DNA from: Rodentolepis nana
Lineage: Eukaryota; Platyhelminthes; Cestoda; Cyclophyllidea; Hymenolepididae
DNA length: 17,601 bases
Direction: 5' to 3'
Assembly (NCBI GenBank): GCA_900617975.1
Contig: UZAE01012387.1
Coordinates: 20,480 to 38,080 of the forward strand
How positions within the stretch are numbered: the stretch's first letter is position 1; the number at the start of each line of letters is the position of its first letter. Below the pieces are notes generated by a model. The model saw only the letters and a program-made list of their open reading frames with translations. It had not been told where the DNA came from and did no database searches. The position numbers and the translations under genes were made by a program. Shown here one piece after another: positions 1-10,650 of the stretch.

Positions 1-251
1 TCCTATTGTGATTTCATGAAAGAAAATTTATTCCAACCGTCTTTATTAACAACGCTAATTTCATTCATGCTGCCGGATATTAAAATGTTTAAAATGAGAG
101 TTACGTAAGATGATTAAGAGCATAATCAATGGTTAAGAAACCCCTCTTAATAGCAATATAAACAATTACAGAATAAAACCGAACAGTCATTACATTAAGT
201 GTTCAAATTTTTCATAGCTGCGTAAGCATCTGTGATGCCGCAGTTGAGAGG

Positions 252-1303
252 ATCAGAAGGAACAATATCATATCCAATTACATAGTCAAATAATACGTCT
301 AAAATCGTGTTTACTAACGGTATTTTAGTTGATAAGGCTTGAACTACAAGTCATTGAAGGTTATTATAGATTATATTTACTAATTATATAAGTATTAGGA
401 TGATTTCAACCAGCACCACGTTGAAGTGAAATAGGCCTTTTCTATAGAGTTATTTGGATTTATATATCTTAAAATAAAAAGAAGAATAGATAGACATTTA
501 TATAAAGTTACCCTCACAACCATCTGGAATCATAGCAGATGAATGTGAATAGAACGCCGTAATGAAGGCACCAATTATATCTAAAAATTTAAAATGAAAT
601 CTAACTGGATTAATCCTGTAAGTCGAATAGTTGATGGGGATAGTTTGCGAAAGCAAAAATACAAATTTTAGAAGACGAACATTTGTTATTCTTTGTTCCG
701 TTCACACCACGAAGTGAAATTGCAATAATTGTCTTCTCACTTGCCGACAAGGAAGAAAACAATTCAAGGCTTTGCTACTTTCCTTTTGCCAATGATTGCA
801 AGAAATTGTATTGCTTTTCGATAAGAATAGGAAGAAATGAATGAAAATATGTAAAACAAAAAGGGGTCACATTAAAATTCAGTAAAATCTCGCATTCAAG
901 GCATTAAAACTTATTTAGACTTACATGTTCGATGGCCGATAGATGTATAAGATAGTATTAGCGCGGATGCCGCTACTTCTTAGATACTTAAACCAAAGAA
1001 GCCTGGATGTAATGATTACATTTTCTATCTGAATGATTTTTAACTAGGCACAGAATTGACCTTAATATTGTTTAATGTTAACACAATATAAAAAATAAAG
1101 TGGACAACACTCAAACAGACACCTGAAATCCTTGTGTTGTTTACAAAACTGTTTCCATTTTCAGGAGAACTATAAATTCAACATTAATTTGAGCGATTTC
1201 CATATTTCAAATAGTAAATAATAGCTTCGGTTAATCGGACAGATAATAATAATAATAATTATTATTAACGCACCCGCAGAATTAATCAGAAGGAACATTA
1301 TCA
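252..1303 (+). repeat. 19-nt direct repeat pair about 1 kb apart
   Basis: Positions 252-270 and 1285-1303 match at 18 of 19 bases (ATCAGAAGGAACAWTATCA). The flanks diverge quickly. It may be a remnant of a dispersed repeat or chance; only the two copies are the feature, not the DNA between them. Confidence 0.4.
1243..1268. repeat. TAA-type microsatellite with perfect palindrome
   Basis: A run of ATA/TAA triplets turns into its complement, giving a perfect 18-bp palindrome centred between 1258 and 1259 (1250-1267). It is a simple low-complexity repeat able to form a cruciform or hairpin. No function is implied. Confidence 0.85.
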
Positions 1304-1560
1304 GGAATTCCAACGATAAATAAAAAATAAAGGAATAAGTAAGTTCTTCACAATAAATTATTATTTTGGAAGATTGAAGTAATTCTGAGCGCTCATTTAT
1401 TTCAAAAGTTAAAGTAAACGAAAAAATTTGTCATTTTATAACTGCCGAACTAACGTTGAATACATATTAAAAAATAATTGATCTGGGCATATCTTGTAGT
1501 GCAATATAATGTTAATATACAATTTCATCTATGGGTAGCTAGTAAATAGTTTAAATCTCT

Positions 1561-1579
1561 CAATGCAGCTATAGCATTG
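1561..1579 (+). repeat. small inverted repeat upstream of BDP1
   Basis: Six-base perfect arms CAATGC and GCATTG flank a seven-base loop. It lies 45 nt before the BDP1 start codon and upstream of the predicted splice acceptor, so it would be absent from mature mRNA if that acceptor is used. This is a weak, short structure. Confidence 0.3.
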
Positions 1580-1600
1580 GCTAGTTTATTTTAGGCGCTG

Positions 1601-1614
1601 TCTTTCTTCTATAG
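1601..1614 (+). promoter_or_regulatory. 3' splice acceptor just before the BDP1 start codon
   Basis: A pyrimidine-rich tract (TCTTTCTTCTATAG) ends in AG at 1613-1614, leaving only nine nucleotides before the ATG at 1624. No coding exon is recognised upstream. It is therefore either the acceptor of a 5'UTR intron or, as is common in flatworms, a spliced-leader trans-splicing acceptor. The other three genes in the window have the same arrangement. Confidence 0.6.
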
Positions 1615-1623
1615 GTGTGGAAC

Positions 1624-4600
1624 ATGCCTAGAGTTTTTAAACCAAAAATCCGTCCGGTTATAAATAAAACAAATAAGTATGTTTTTTTCTCATAACTTTA
1701 TTCTTGGTAGAAAAACTGACCAAGCCACGGAGAACCCTGTTTCCTCCCCTGCCACAATAATTGCAGATGAAAGTCAACACAAATCACCCGATAAGGTGGA
1801 GAAATCGATCGAAATACCAACTGAAACTGAAGTAGTGGTCGAGGCAATTGCGACAGGAAAGCCAAATTCTTCAGTAAAACTTTCTCCACCAAAGAAAAAA
1901 GCTCAGTCACCTATAAAGATATCCACTCCCAAAAAGATTACAGCTATTGTGTCATCATCTCAGCAAGTCTTTAGGTTTGTTTATTTAACCCTTATTTAGG
2001 TCAGATACTGTCGACATTGATGATCCTAATTCGAAAATTCCCACACCTAAGACGTCAACCAAGTCAAGTCCTATGAAATTGTTTGCTGTCAAACGTGTAT
2101 GTTTATTTTTATAATCTTAATGGTTTCTATAGACTCCAAGAAAACATCAAGTATACGGGGACAAACCACCTCCAGCAGACGTACCCCTCGATCGCTCCAC
2201 TGTGACACTTCGTTCTCTCTTAAATTGGGTTCCCGTCAATAAACCACCCCCTAGAATTCGAGACATTAATCCTAATCCGCCATCATCTAAAATAGACTCG
2301 TCAATTCAACAAAAGTCTCCTACTCCTTCCCTAGTGATAAATAAGAAGCAAGATGAGCCTCACATCGAAGATCAGGATACTTCTAATGAGGCTATCGATC
2401 CACTAGCTCCACAATTATGCCTTGATGCTGATGGTAACATTGTTCTTGACGAACGGAGTCTCCAGGTTGAAAAACCGGTTGATGAGTCGACTATTGCCAG
2501 AATACACGTTGCTGAGGAAGCAGGTCTCTATGGTACTACTTATAACAGCTTCCGTCGGAAACCCATTCAACGTCGTGGCCGAAAGTGGACTGAAAAAGAC
2601 ACGACGAGGTTTTATCGAGCTCTGAGTACAATTGGGACGGACTTTTATTCAATGACTAAACTTTTTCCTGATAGATCCAGAAATCAGCTCTTGGTAAGCT
2701 ATTATTTTTTGTATTATTGCCACTTAAGGGTAAAATTGTATGAATTTTTAATCTAAGTGTTTTCGAATACTAGGTTAAATATTCTTAGATACTTTGCACC
2801 GTTTTTAACTTCCTCTTCTGTATACACAGTTTTAATAGAATACTGTGAATTCATTTTTTACCTTGAGTTCCTGTCTCTCCTATTTACTTAGTGGTTCAAC
2901 TGTATAACATTGTTCTTCAAGTTTTTATTTCGACTGTAAATGGAATCATTATAAGATGTATTATGAATCACCAGCATGAGAATGTTTGTAAAATGTCTTT
3001 GCAATATCTTATTTGGTCATCAACACTTTGCTTGGATTGCTTCTTCTTAGTAGCCAAGGCACTTACAATTCATCTTATACCTTTTTCTGTTCAAAGTATA
3101 TTGTCGTTGATTTGTATGCTACATTGTTTCTCATTGTATGGTACAAGTCTAAATTTTGGAGGGGTGGGGAGCATGAATAGGTCCTCTAGCCTTTCCACCT
3201 TCATTGCTTACAAAATGCGCTGTTTTGTTGCCCTATTAGTTAGAGAGTAGTACTGTAGTAAGAAAATCCAACCCCCAGATATGATAACGGATGGATAGTA
3301 ATATAAAACTAGGAACGAAATTTAATCACGTGAATTTTAATGAAAAATCTATTAGTAGCCCTTGTCTTTCATCATTCCTTCATTAGTGAACTTTGGACCT
3401 TCAGTCACTCGTATAGAATTGAGAAATTCTGCAGATTTCGGCCTTCTCGTTTCTGTTATTTTCATCATAGCAAAGTTGAAAGGCGATAATGAATACTATA
3501 AGAATCCTTACATTCGTAGCAAAGGCTCCACCAAGTAAATCTTTGGTCCTCACTGGAAATTATGGAATTGTCATCCTTTAAAAATGTCCCTATTCAAATT
3601 TAAATTAACTTTAAGACTATTTTTGGTTTCCATTCCCTTTTATATTTGATGCCTTGTGTTTTCCATTCAGCTCCTCATTTTAATTATGTCAAAATGTGTT
3701 TCTTACGTGTAATCTTTACCATTAACTGTTTATGTTCTAATTTTAGAAAAAGTTTAAACGTGAAGAGAGACTTTTCCCGCATCTTGTGGATGACGCTCTG
3801 AGTAAGCTTTAGTTCTATTTTCATTTTACCGTTATCTCTTCCTTTTTATTAATATTCTCATTCTTTTGTGCAGAAAACAAAAGGAATTACGATATCACCG
3901 TATTTTACACCTCTGAAAGCGAAGAAGAAAATTACGACAAACTCACCAAAGAAGCTATTAAGGCAAAGAGAAAGAGTAGGTTTTCTGCTTATCTGCATGC
4001 TCATTAACATTTAAGTCACTTGGATTTATCGCGATTTATTTTATTTTGAAATTTTAATCCTTGAAGTTTTGTTATGCTGCACTGTTTAACCCACATTTGC
4101 AATGACTAGATCTGAGCTTCCCTTAGAGTATTATCGGTGGCGTTTTGGTTATCACATGTGCTATCATTACGCCATTGCATGCACACCGTGCTACTAAATT
4201 ACCCGAAGGTTTGAAGTATGGGAAATAGGGTAAAACCTGCTCACTGCTCCTATTAATCCTTTAATGCCCGAATTATTTTTCTGAGAGTGCATTCAATCGC
4301 ACTCGCGTGTTTCACAGCAGACTGATGTCGATGTGATTTGTTTTTGTGATATCAAGTGAAGGCCACGGAGATGTATTGAACATGTTTCAAACTGCGATAG
4401 CGCCTTCTGTTACGAGTCAAGTACCAATGAAGCTTATTTTGAAGGCGGATCATATAGTCCTAAGGGAGTTGAAGTAAGGCAAAGAGTTAATAGCAATTCT
4501 CAAGCCTATTTGGGGGGGGGGATGGTCGTTTTCCTGTTTTCTTGCAGAAAATAATGGACTTAGCTTTCATAACGACTTGACAGTACTTCATAATTTTCCC

Positions 4601-5961
4601 ATTGGCTTTGAACAACGAATTGAAATTAGCATTTCAATTCAGTTAAAAATTGAAGAGCTCGAAGAAGCTTTAATCTACTTTAGGTTTTTAGATTCATTCT
4701 CTTTTCTAAATGTGCATTTCAAGTCTTTCCTTCATCATAAGTGCTTTTTTCTCAGTAATCCAAATTGATTAAGTCAGTCTCAACTCCAGTACCACTTGCT
4801 GATTCTGATGTTAACGTTGTTGTGGTTGGAATTTATTTTCTTCATGTCTTTCACTTAAGATCTTGATTCCTTTGTCGTCTTAGAGATTATCGAAATCAGA
4901 CAAAGAAGCAAGTTATATAAAGTTATATCAAATGGCAGGCGTTTTGATAGTTACCCTTAGCCCTTTAGTTGACTTCAGGCTCAACAGAGGGGAAGGAACA
5001 TCAAAGTGGCAAAATGTCGATAGGGGAGACAGGATAATGATTCACAGATGTGAAAGAGACATACAGTGGGATCATAGTAGTTTGAAGTCAAAAGTTAACT
5101 GCCGGTTTGTAATCTTTCTTTGCCGTATGGGTATACGTTGTCCAGGATGCACCATGTGGAGGTAAGTCTATTGCACACCCCGTACAAAGAAGCAAGTTGA
5201 GTTGCAGGATTTAGATCCTGAAATGGAACAGATACACTTAATGCTGAAGGTTAATTGACATTTTAAATGTTTGAGGACGCTAAGTTCAATGCAGTTGAGT
5301 TTTGGCGGCTGCTATAAAATAGGTACTTTTAATGCCTGTTTGATCCTAGTTATCTATTTGTTCCAAGTTAAGCTGTAAACTCTTCTCTGTGCAATTTATT
5401 CTGGTATAATATGGAATTCACTGTTTTTTAAAGAAGTATCTATAGGTGTCTGGCTATACAAGGCGGTTTCGTGTATAACTGCAATTATTTTCGCATTTAA
5501 TTAAGTGAAAGTGGTCTTCATCGATCATCTATTAAAAAGAAAGTGGAGGGGGGGGGGGGGACAACACTTTTCAATAACATTGAAGCTCGATGGCCAATTT
5601 TCGAAACCCGCCTTTCAGTTGATCTGTCTATTTCCTTATATCAGGCAAAAGCAAGCGTACGTCCGAACCCAAGCCTCGTTCCACTTGCGACATTTCCGCT
5701 TTGATAGATGAAGTTCTTGCCAGGCACGCAGCCACTGAAAATAATGCTGACAACAATATGGAGGAAAGGGAGGAAGAAGACGTTGGTGAAGGCGAAACTG
5801 GCAGTGATGAATCAGAGGAAGAAGTGATTCCGCTTAAAAGACCTCGAATGAGTCCCGAAGATCGGAGGAGGAGCCTTGAGAAGTCCAATCGAGTTAGTTT
5901 GAGTGACATGATTGAAAAGACAGCTGCTGAAGTTGCTGCTTCTGATAGCATTTCTCAATGA
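1624..5961 (+). CDS. BDP1: BDP1 / TFIIIB component B'' (seven exons, 482 aa)
   Basis: This is the SANT-domain subunit of TFIIIB, which with TBP and BRF recruits RNA polymerase III to tRNA, 5S and U6 promoters in the nucleus. Exons: 1624-1676, 1711-1974, 2000-2096, 2133-2693, 3747-3801, 3874-3975, 5645-5961. The open frame totals 1449 nt. The first ATG follows a splice acceptor, and the N-terminus (MPRVFKPKIRP) is basic. Residues about 288-343 form the extended SANT domain. It begins at W290, carries the hallmark GTDFYSMTKLFP and ends in KKFKREERLFP across the exon 4/5 junction. The preceding segments resembling LRSLLNWVP and DGNIVLDERSLQVE also match BDP1. An acidic tract (about 416-437) and a KRPR basic patch follow. 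The protein is far shorter than the vertebrate protein and nearer the yeast size. The exon 2/3 junction is the least certain, because it needs a 25-nt intron. Confidence 0.94.
1975..1999 (+). other. candidate 25-nt intron in BDP1
   Basis: The donor AG|GTTTGT and acceptor TTATTTAG are the sites that best join exon 2 (ending AG, phase 2) to the continuing frame SDTVDIDDPNSK. Without splicing, the frame stops at TAG just before 2000. A weaker donor at 1951 (GTCATC) would make a 49-nt intron in the same phase and remove eight residues. Confidence 0.55.
2694..3746 (+). other. BDP1 intron 4 (1053 nt)
   Basis: The donor GTAAGC follows ...NQLL at 2693, and the acceptor TTTTAG precedes KKFKRE at 3747. 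This splits the SANT domain exactly where the family sequence continues. A 119-codon open frame (2891-3250) lies inside, but it starts without an ATG and resembles nothing I recognise. Otherwise it is plain AT-rich sequence. Confidence 0.85.
4512..4521 (+). repeat. G homopolymer (10 nt)
   Basis: An uninterrupted run of ten G in an otherwise AT-rich intron of BDP1. Confidence 0.95.
5548..5560 (+). repeat. G homopolymer (13 nt)
   Basis: An uninterrupted run of thirteen G, 85 nt upstream of the acceptor of the last BDP1 exon. The length is prone to sequencing error. It can also form G-rich structure in the transcript. Confidence 0.95.
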
Positions 5962-7432
5962 TTTTATTAATCATGTATAGTTTCTTTTTAAATGTATGTT
6001 TAATATGTATAGAATTAACTAACAGATACTTTGACGACACTGATTTGGTTTTTTATTCCTGCTATAAACGTGCCTGTGTACTCTCATTCTAAAGTGAAAT
6101 AGAACGGGAATAAATAACTTCTCAAGTGCATTAAGTTAAGCAATAGAAAACTTGAAGTGATGGCCATTTACGCTGTTGTAGTACCAGGATTCAGATTTTT
6201 TCGGTGATCTATTTTCCTACTTGATATCTTCAGCCTATAGTTAGCGGAAACTCAGAGATAGAGTGATGGAAGGGCCTTTAACTCTTAATTAATTGGGCAA
6301 TTGGCCCAAGGCACTATATGATCCATCTGTCGATGAGAGTAACAAAACATGATTCATATTCATGACGCACTACTACATTGCCCCCATTTGCTTTCGAATA
6401 GCATTTGGTTCATCTAAAAAGCTAGACAATCGAATTGTGTGGATATATCGCAAGTTGTATAGAAGACCTGGATAGTCTTTTTAAATTTGTCAACCAACGT
6501 GACGGAAGAAGACAGATTTAGAAGAAGCGAAAAATAGCAAGCTTCGAATACGAGTTAATTTACCTCATAAACAATGGTAAAGGCGAATGTAAATATGCCA
6601 GACTACAGGGCCGGGTCGTTGTCATTGTTTGCTTAAACATCTGCTGGCTGGTTATTAGAAGGGAAGATGTAATTTGGTGATAAATTCACTCTAATTGGTT
6701 AGTGAGATCATGAGTACACATCGTTCTGTACAAACATGGCGGCCTCTTCATACAACACCGATTCAAAAACAGTTATAACAAGAGAATAAGTAGTGACGTG
6801 GAGGTATGTCTAAGTTACACACTCTCTGGGTTTATAAAGGTACTTACATGGATGAAAGTGGACCACAAAAGACCTGCCTATTTTCCCCAATCGTCGAGAT
6901 CTTGCAGTTGCTTTTTTCTCAAAGTATTAGGATTGGCTAATGTGGGATTAGAAGAAATGGAACCTGCCATAACCATATCATTCATATTTCCTCCCTATTT
7001 CGATTTATTAGAGCTGTTAGTCTTTGTAGGTAAAAGTTGCACAATACAAGAGCCTGACTTTAAGAGAGTGAGTTTTTATCGCTGCTCTTCTTGAACTTCA
7101 CTTGTTCTTATTTTAAACTGGAGCAAATACTTATAGGATTTAAGCGCCCGATATCCACACAAGAGGTGTAGAGTAAATCAAATGAAATAGCTGAAATATT
7201 TTAACATTCTGACGCAGCTAATAGCAATCGAACGAAATAGTCAGTAAGGATAAACCCCTTCTTTCTTTACAAATACCAGCGACACAAATTTCTGAAGGTA
7301 CTTGAACAAAAAAAACATAGGTAAATGTGGTATAATGTTCGTAGCATATTACAGATGTTGGTCATTTCACAGAAGTGCGAAGAATTTGGAAGTACATATG
7401 GGGAGAATTGGCAAGGTTAAGCGATTTCAAGT
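5962..7432. other. convergent intergenic spacer
   Basis: This 1.47-kb gap separates the BDP1 stop (plus strand) from the CSN2 stop (minus strand) and should hold the 3'UTRs of both. Apart from the BDP1 poly(A) hexamer, I recognise no gene, RNA or mobile element. A 98-codon open frame near 6798-7094 has no recognisable features. Confidence 0.6.
6109..6114 (+). terminator. polyadenylation signal AATAAA after BDP1
   Basis: A canonical AATAAA hexamer lies about 150 nt after the BDP1 stop codon on the same strand. It is a reasonable 3' end for that mRNA. Confidence 0.55.
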
Positions 7433-10185
7433 TTATGAAGAGATAATTCCAGAATGCGTGGTAACCAGATTCATGAGATTTGCCAAATTATTAGACAATT
7501 GATTAATCGCCTCATATCGCGAAACTTCAGGTTTACCATCTGTGGTTGGTTGAGGGGAAAGGATGAGAACCTATAAAATAAATACCCGCAGATCAATTTA
7601 CCAAGCAGAATTAAGTACTTTTGTGTTCATTCATCTCATTAGCTAGTGAATTACCTGCTCAGCTTGATCAATGTAAGCCTTCAAATTCCCATCTAGAATG
7701 CATTCAACTAGGAGATTTTCAACTTCTTTAGGTCCTAGACCGATATCCAGGGACTTAGCAACAAAACTTAGGCGAACCCTGGAGTAAGGTCGTAATAGAC
7801 GAGTCAACATTTCTGTTCGGAAGTTGCGCACAAGGTTCACAATATGCTCACGGATAAACTCATCACCCATAATGGATTCCTGATCTTCATGAAGGATTCG
7901 TTCAAATGCCTTCACGTCGTTTTGTTGATAAGCAGTTACTAGATTTGTAACCGCGAGGATTTGTGGGTCATTTTTGTAGGGTTTCGTTTCCTGTAAGCAA
8001 AGAAAAGATCAAGTATTAGAAGAAGAGTAATAACGTAAGTTGCAACACTTGCAATCATTTGCCTGCGGCATAATTCAATAGGATCACGTTTCAGATGAAA
8101 ATAATTTTAACACTGACAGCTAACCGTCTACAGAACCTGATATGATCAACTTAAACGTATGCTTTGATGGCTTCCAATAACAAAATGATAATGGGCACAT
8201 CACTTAAGAAGATACAACTTTCCATCTTATAAGAACTAAATATTAGGGTAATGCATCGTCCAATTTCGAAAATTCGGGTACAGAGGTGGCGGTTGCAGTG
8301 CAGCTACAAGACATCTACTTGAAACCAAAGAGGGGGAACGTCGATCGATTGACCAAAAGAAAAGCATATAAAAGCATATAAAAGAAAAGCATATAAATGC
8401 ACCACATGCGTAACTACAATGAAAGGGGATGAACTTAATTGCATTAGAAAATAAATCTTTTTATTTTTCGGTTTGCTATCCAGTCATAGCAACTTTACGG
8501 CGGAACTTTGGCCTATTGAGAAGAAAATATGGCGTTCCCGATGCTGTCATGTTTGAACAAAGAAATCTCATATGCACCCATCCTCGTTGGGAGAAAAAGG
8601 GGTCATGAGCGCAGAGTCAAATCCATAGTCCCTGGATTGCTGGACAAACTCTTCGTTGTATTTTAATGACTAAGTTCCGTGTCAATGACACACAACCCAA
8701 ATAAACGTATTCCATGCCACACGTCTGTTTCCTCTATAGCTTTGTAGTAGCTTAGATAACCCTGGGAACTATGCCAAACCGAAGGATCTTGCCAGAGATT
8801 TGTGAGCATAGGTCAAGGCTTATTAACGTATCAATCCGTTACAGATATGTTCAATAAAAGCATAAAACAAATGAACCTTATTGTTGTCTTGACTCCCAAC
8901 GCCCTTTAAGTACTTATCTTGGGACGAGGGCCAAATTAACTTCAAACCTTCTATACCACCCATTTCATATTCTATTACCTGAGCGAAAAAAAAGGAAATC
9001 GTAATATCCTCCAAGCTTATAACTATGTAAGGACAAGTTGAAATCGTAATCAACAAACAGGCAACAATTAACACAATCTTATTACGAATGTCATTATTTC
9101 AACGATAAATGACATTTTAAAATATCCTAATAACCATTATGTCAGTAAATCCTACTTTGATTAAATGGATACAAAGTAAACAGTGAAAACGGAAATGACA
9201 CATCTTAGGTGCCCTAACTGGGAATTTAGAAAGGAAACCGAATAAGTAAAATTACAGGATATTCGCGATATGAACAACGCAAACTTACCGGAGAATCGAA
9301 TGGATTAATACCAGTTTTTGCAAGCATGCTCGCAAGAACAAGGTATTTCAAACACTGAGTTCGTCTCGGAGACCCAGACTCATCGTAGTTCTTAAAAGCC
9401 TCAAAAAAGTCCAAATGGGCACTTTGATAGTTCTCCATTCTCATATGCATTTTCCCTCCACATTCCCTTATAACTCCCATAATCAGAGGATGAGGAATGG
9501 CTGATTTAATTTGAAGGGATTTGTCATACAAATGCTTGAGTTTTTTGTTATTCTTTTGAGCGGTATACATTTGGATTTCCAGAGCGTAGATCTCCAACAA
9601 CTGGGTACCCTTTTTGAGATCTTCTTCACCAGTCTCTGTTAAACATGACTCCCGAAGTTCACGAATGATCCGTTGAAGTTGTACATAGTCACTCTGTTCA
9701 AGGAATAACTTTCCCAATTTCGAGTTCGTCTTAAACCATAGCCTATCATTTTTAGCATCTTTTAAGGCATTAAGAGTTGTAGTGTAGAAATTCTGGAGAA
9801 TATTCATTTGCTTCGAGGTAGACACATAGTCAAGAATTGAATTAATAGACTTCTCAGAGGTGTTACGAGTTACTGCAGATTTGATATAAGTGAGAAGATT
9901 ACGATAGTTTTCCATCATGTCGTTGTATAAACCAAGACGGAACTGAAGTTTAATCATTTGCTTAAGTGCACGGAAACCCCAATCACCCTTAGTTCCACTC
10001 TCTGCCTCAAGTTCGAGAACTTTTTTGAATTCATCGATAGCAGCATCAGGATTATCATCCTTGCGTGACTTGGCGTTGTAGTATTGATTTTCGAGATTCA
10101 CGTCCGGTTCGGAGTTTTCATCTGATGAATAGGTTACTGAGAGGTCAACATCATCAATGAACATATCATCATCCCCAAAAGACAT
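7433..10185 (-). CDS. COPS2: COP9 signalosome subunit 2 (three exons, 456 aa)
   Basis: CSN2 is a scaffold subunit of the eight-subunit COP9 signalosome. The complex removes NEDD8 from cullins, and CSN2 contacts the cullin-RBX1 end of the ligase. Minus-strand exons are 10185-9289 (299 codons), 7990-7655 (112 codons) and 7570-7433 (45 codons plus TAA), all joined in phase 0. Exon 1 carries an acidic N-terminus, LENQYYNAK, a helical-repeat region, and near-invariant family stretches such as [20 protein letters not shown] and [16 protein letters not shown]. It ends GINPFDSP. Exon 2 begins [12 protein letters not shown] and covers the PCI winged-helix domain through [13 protein letters not shown] to AYIDQAEQ. 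Exon 3 (VLILSPQ...RYEAINQL...) is the C-terminal helix; it keeps an RYxA core but lacks the usual LDKW. Length is close to the human 443 residues. The ATG was chosen because [12 protein letters not shown] fits the acidic family N-terminus. Confidence 0.96.
7571..7654 (-). other. CSN2 intron 2 (84 nt)
   Basis: On the minus strand the donor is CAG|GTAATT and the acceptor TATTTATTTTATAG. Unspliced, the frame stops three codons into the intron (VIH then TAG), which would truncate the protein just before its C-terminal helix. Confidence 0.85.
7991..9288 (-). other. CSN2 intron 1 (1298 nt)
   Basis: The minus-strand donor GTAAGT (9288-9283) and acceptor TTGCTTACAG (ending at 7991) are strong consensus sites. 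Inside are an AAAGCATATA tandem repeat and an 83-codon open frame (8823-9074, minus) without an ATG start or recognisable product. Confidence 0.9.
8361..8394 (+). repeat. short tandem repeat AAAGCATATA
   Basis: Two perfect 10-bp copies (8361-8380) are followed, after AAAG, by a third copy (8385-8394). It lies inside CSN2 intron 1. Confidence 0.85.
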
Positions 10186-10197
10186 TATTTTCTAAAA
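10186..10197 (-). promoter_or_regulatory. 3' splice acceptor just before the CSN2 start codon
   Basis: Read on the minus strand, ATTTTAG is followed by AAAATA and then the ATG. The AG thus ends only six nucleotides before the start codon. The pyrimidine tract is shorter and weaker than at the other three genes. It is a candidate 5'UTR-intron or trans-splice acceptor. Confidence 0.45.
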
Positions 10198-10618
10198 TAT
10201 CAATTGAATGACCCTTTCAAATGTAATAAAGACAAGAACAGACGAATACAGGCGGCTACGAATTAAAACAACTGAATGAAACGACTTGACTTTGAAATAA
10301 ATCAAATTAGATTGAGAAGAAAGATAAAATAATGTAGATAATAAATGTAATACATTTTAAGACAAATACTACCTTCGCGAATCAAGATATACGTGAGGCT
10401 GGAATTTATAACTTAGCCTAGGTTGTACAAATGGGATTGCAGCCTTGAACGTACAAAATTAAACTTTATCTTTCGAATATGATAATTTATAGATAATAAC
10501 TATTGCTAAATAGAATTTTCGTTCCATTTTTATATATTCGATAGCATGAGTTTGCTTTTTTGCTAGTTTGTTTCACAAGAGAAATCCTATTTTTTCTTGG
10601 TGACATAAATAACCCCTC

Positions 10619-10637
10619 TTCTCATTCTCACCTACAG
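10619..10637 (+). promoter_or_regulatory. 3' splice acceptor just before the metallopeptidase start codon
   Basis: A strong pyrimidine tract (TTCTCATTCTCACCTACAG) ends at 10637, thirteen nucleotides before the ATG at 10651. It is the best acceptor consensus of the four in this window and fits trans-splicing or a 5'UTR intron. Confidence 0.6.
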
Positions 10638-10650
10638 TTTCTACTGTTTG

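Larger units (their letters stand above)
1..1614. other. gene-free upstream region
   Basis: No reading frame of useful length or recognisable protein is present on either strand. The DNA is AT-rich with simple-sequence stretches. It contains a TAA/TTA palindrome near 1250-1267 and a near-identical 19-nt direct repeat (252-270 and 1285-1303), both listed separately. It presumably holds the promoter or outron of the BDP1 gene, but no core promoter element can be assigned. Confidence 0.6.
3976..5644 (+). other. BDP1 intron 6 (1669 nt) with poly-G tracts
   Basis: The donor GTAGGT at 3976 and acceptor ATATCAG at 5644 are the choice that keeps the frame into exon 7 (AG codon split as A|GC, serine). 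The alternative donor at 3980 shifts the frame. The intron holds two long G homopolymers and short open frames with no recognisable product. A skipped small exon inside cannot be excluded. Confidence 0.75.
10186..10650. promoter_or_regulatory. divergent promoter interval between CSN2 and the metallopeptidase gene
   Basis: The two start codons face away from each other across 465 bp, so both genes probably draw on promoter elements in this stretch. It is AT-rich, and no defined core element such as a TATA box can be called convincingly. Both ends carry splice-acceptor-like sites next to the start codons. Confidence 0.5.

Noticed and set aside
2891..3250. 119-codon open frame inside BDP1 intron 4
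   Set aside because: It begins with GTG, the first in-frame ATG is well inside, and the protein is a hydrophobic, low-information sequence with no known motif. One stop-free run of this length is not surprising in a window of this size, and it lies within a well-supported intron.
4932..5165. 77-codon plus-strand open frame in BDP1 intron 6 considered as an extra BDP1 exon
   Set aside because: Its sequence does not resemble BDP1, and the exon 6 to exon 7 join works in frame without it.
5628..5951. 107-codon minus-strand open frame, serine/leucine rich
   Set aside because: It is the antisense of the acidic last exon of BDP1; glutamate and aspartate codons read as serine and leucine-type codons on the other strand.
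7302..7502. 66-codon plus-strand open frame
   Set aside because: It overlaps the last CSN2 exon on the opposite strand, which matches the family and continues the frame. It is a shadow.
8823..9074. 83-codon minus-strand open frame in CSN2 intron 1
   Set aside because: It has no ATG at its start, no recognisable domain, and lies wholly between consensus splice sites of CSN2. I considered a transposon fragment but saw no reverse transcriptase or transposase motif.
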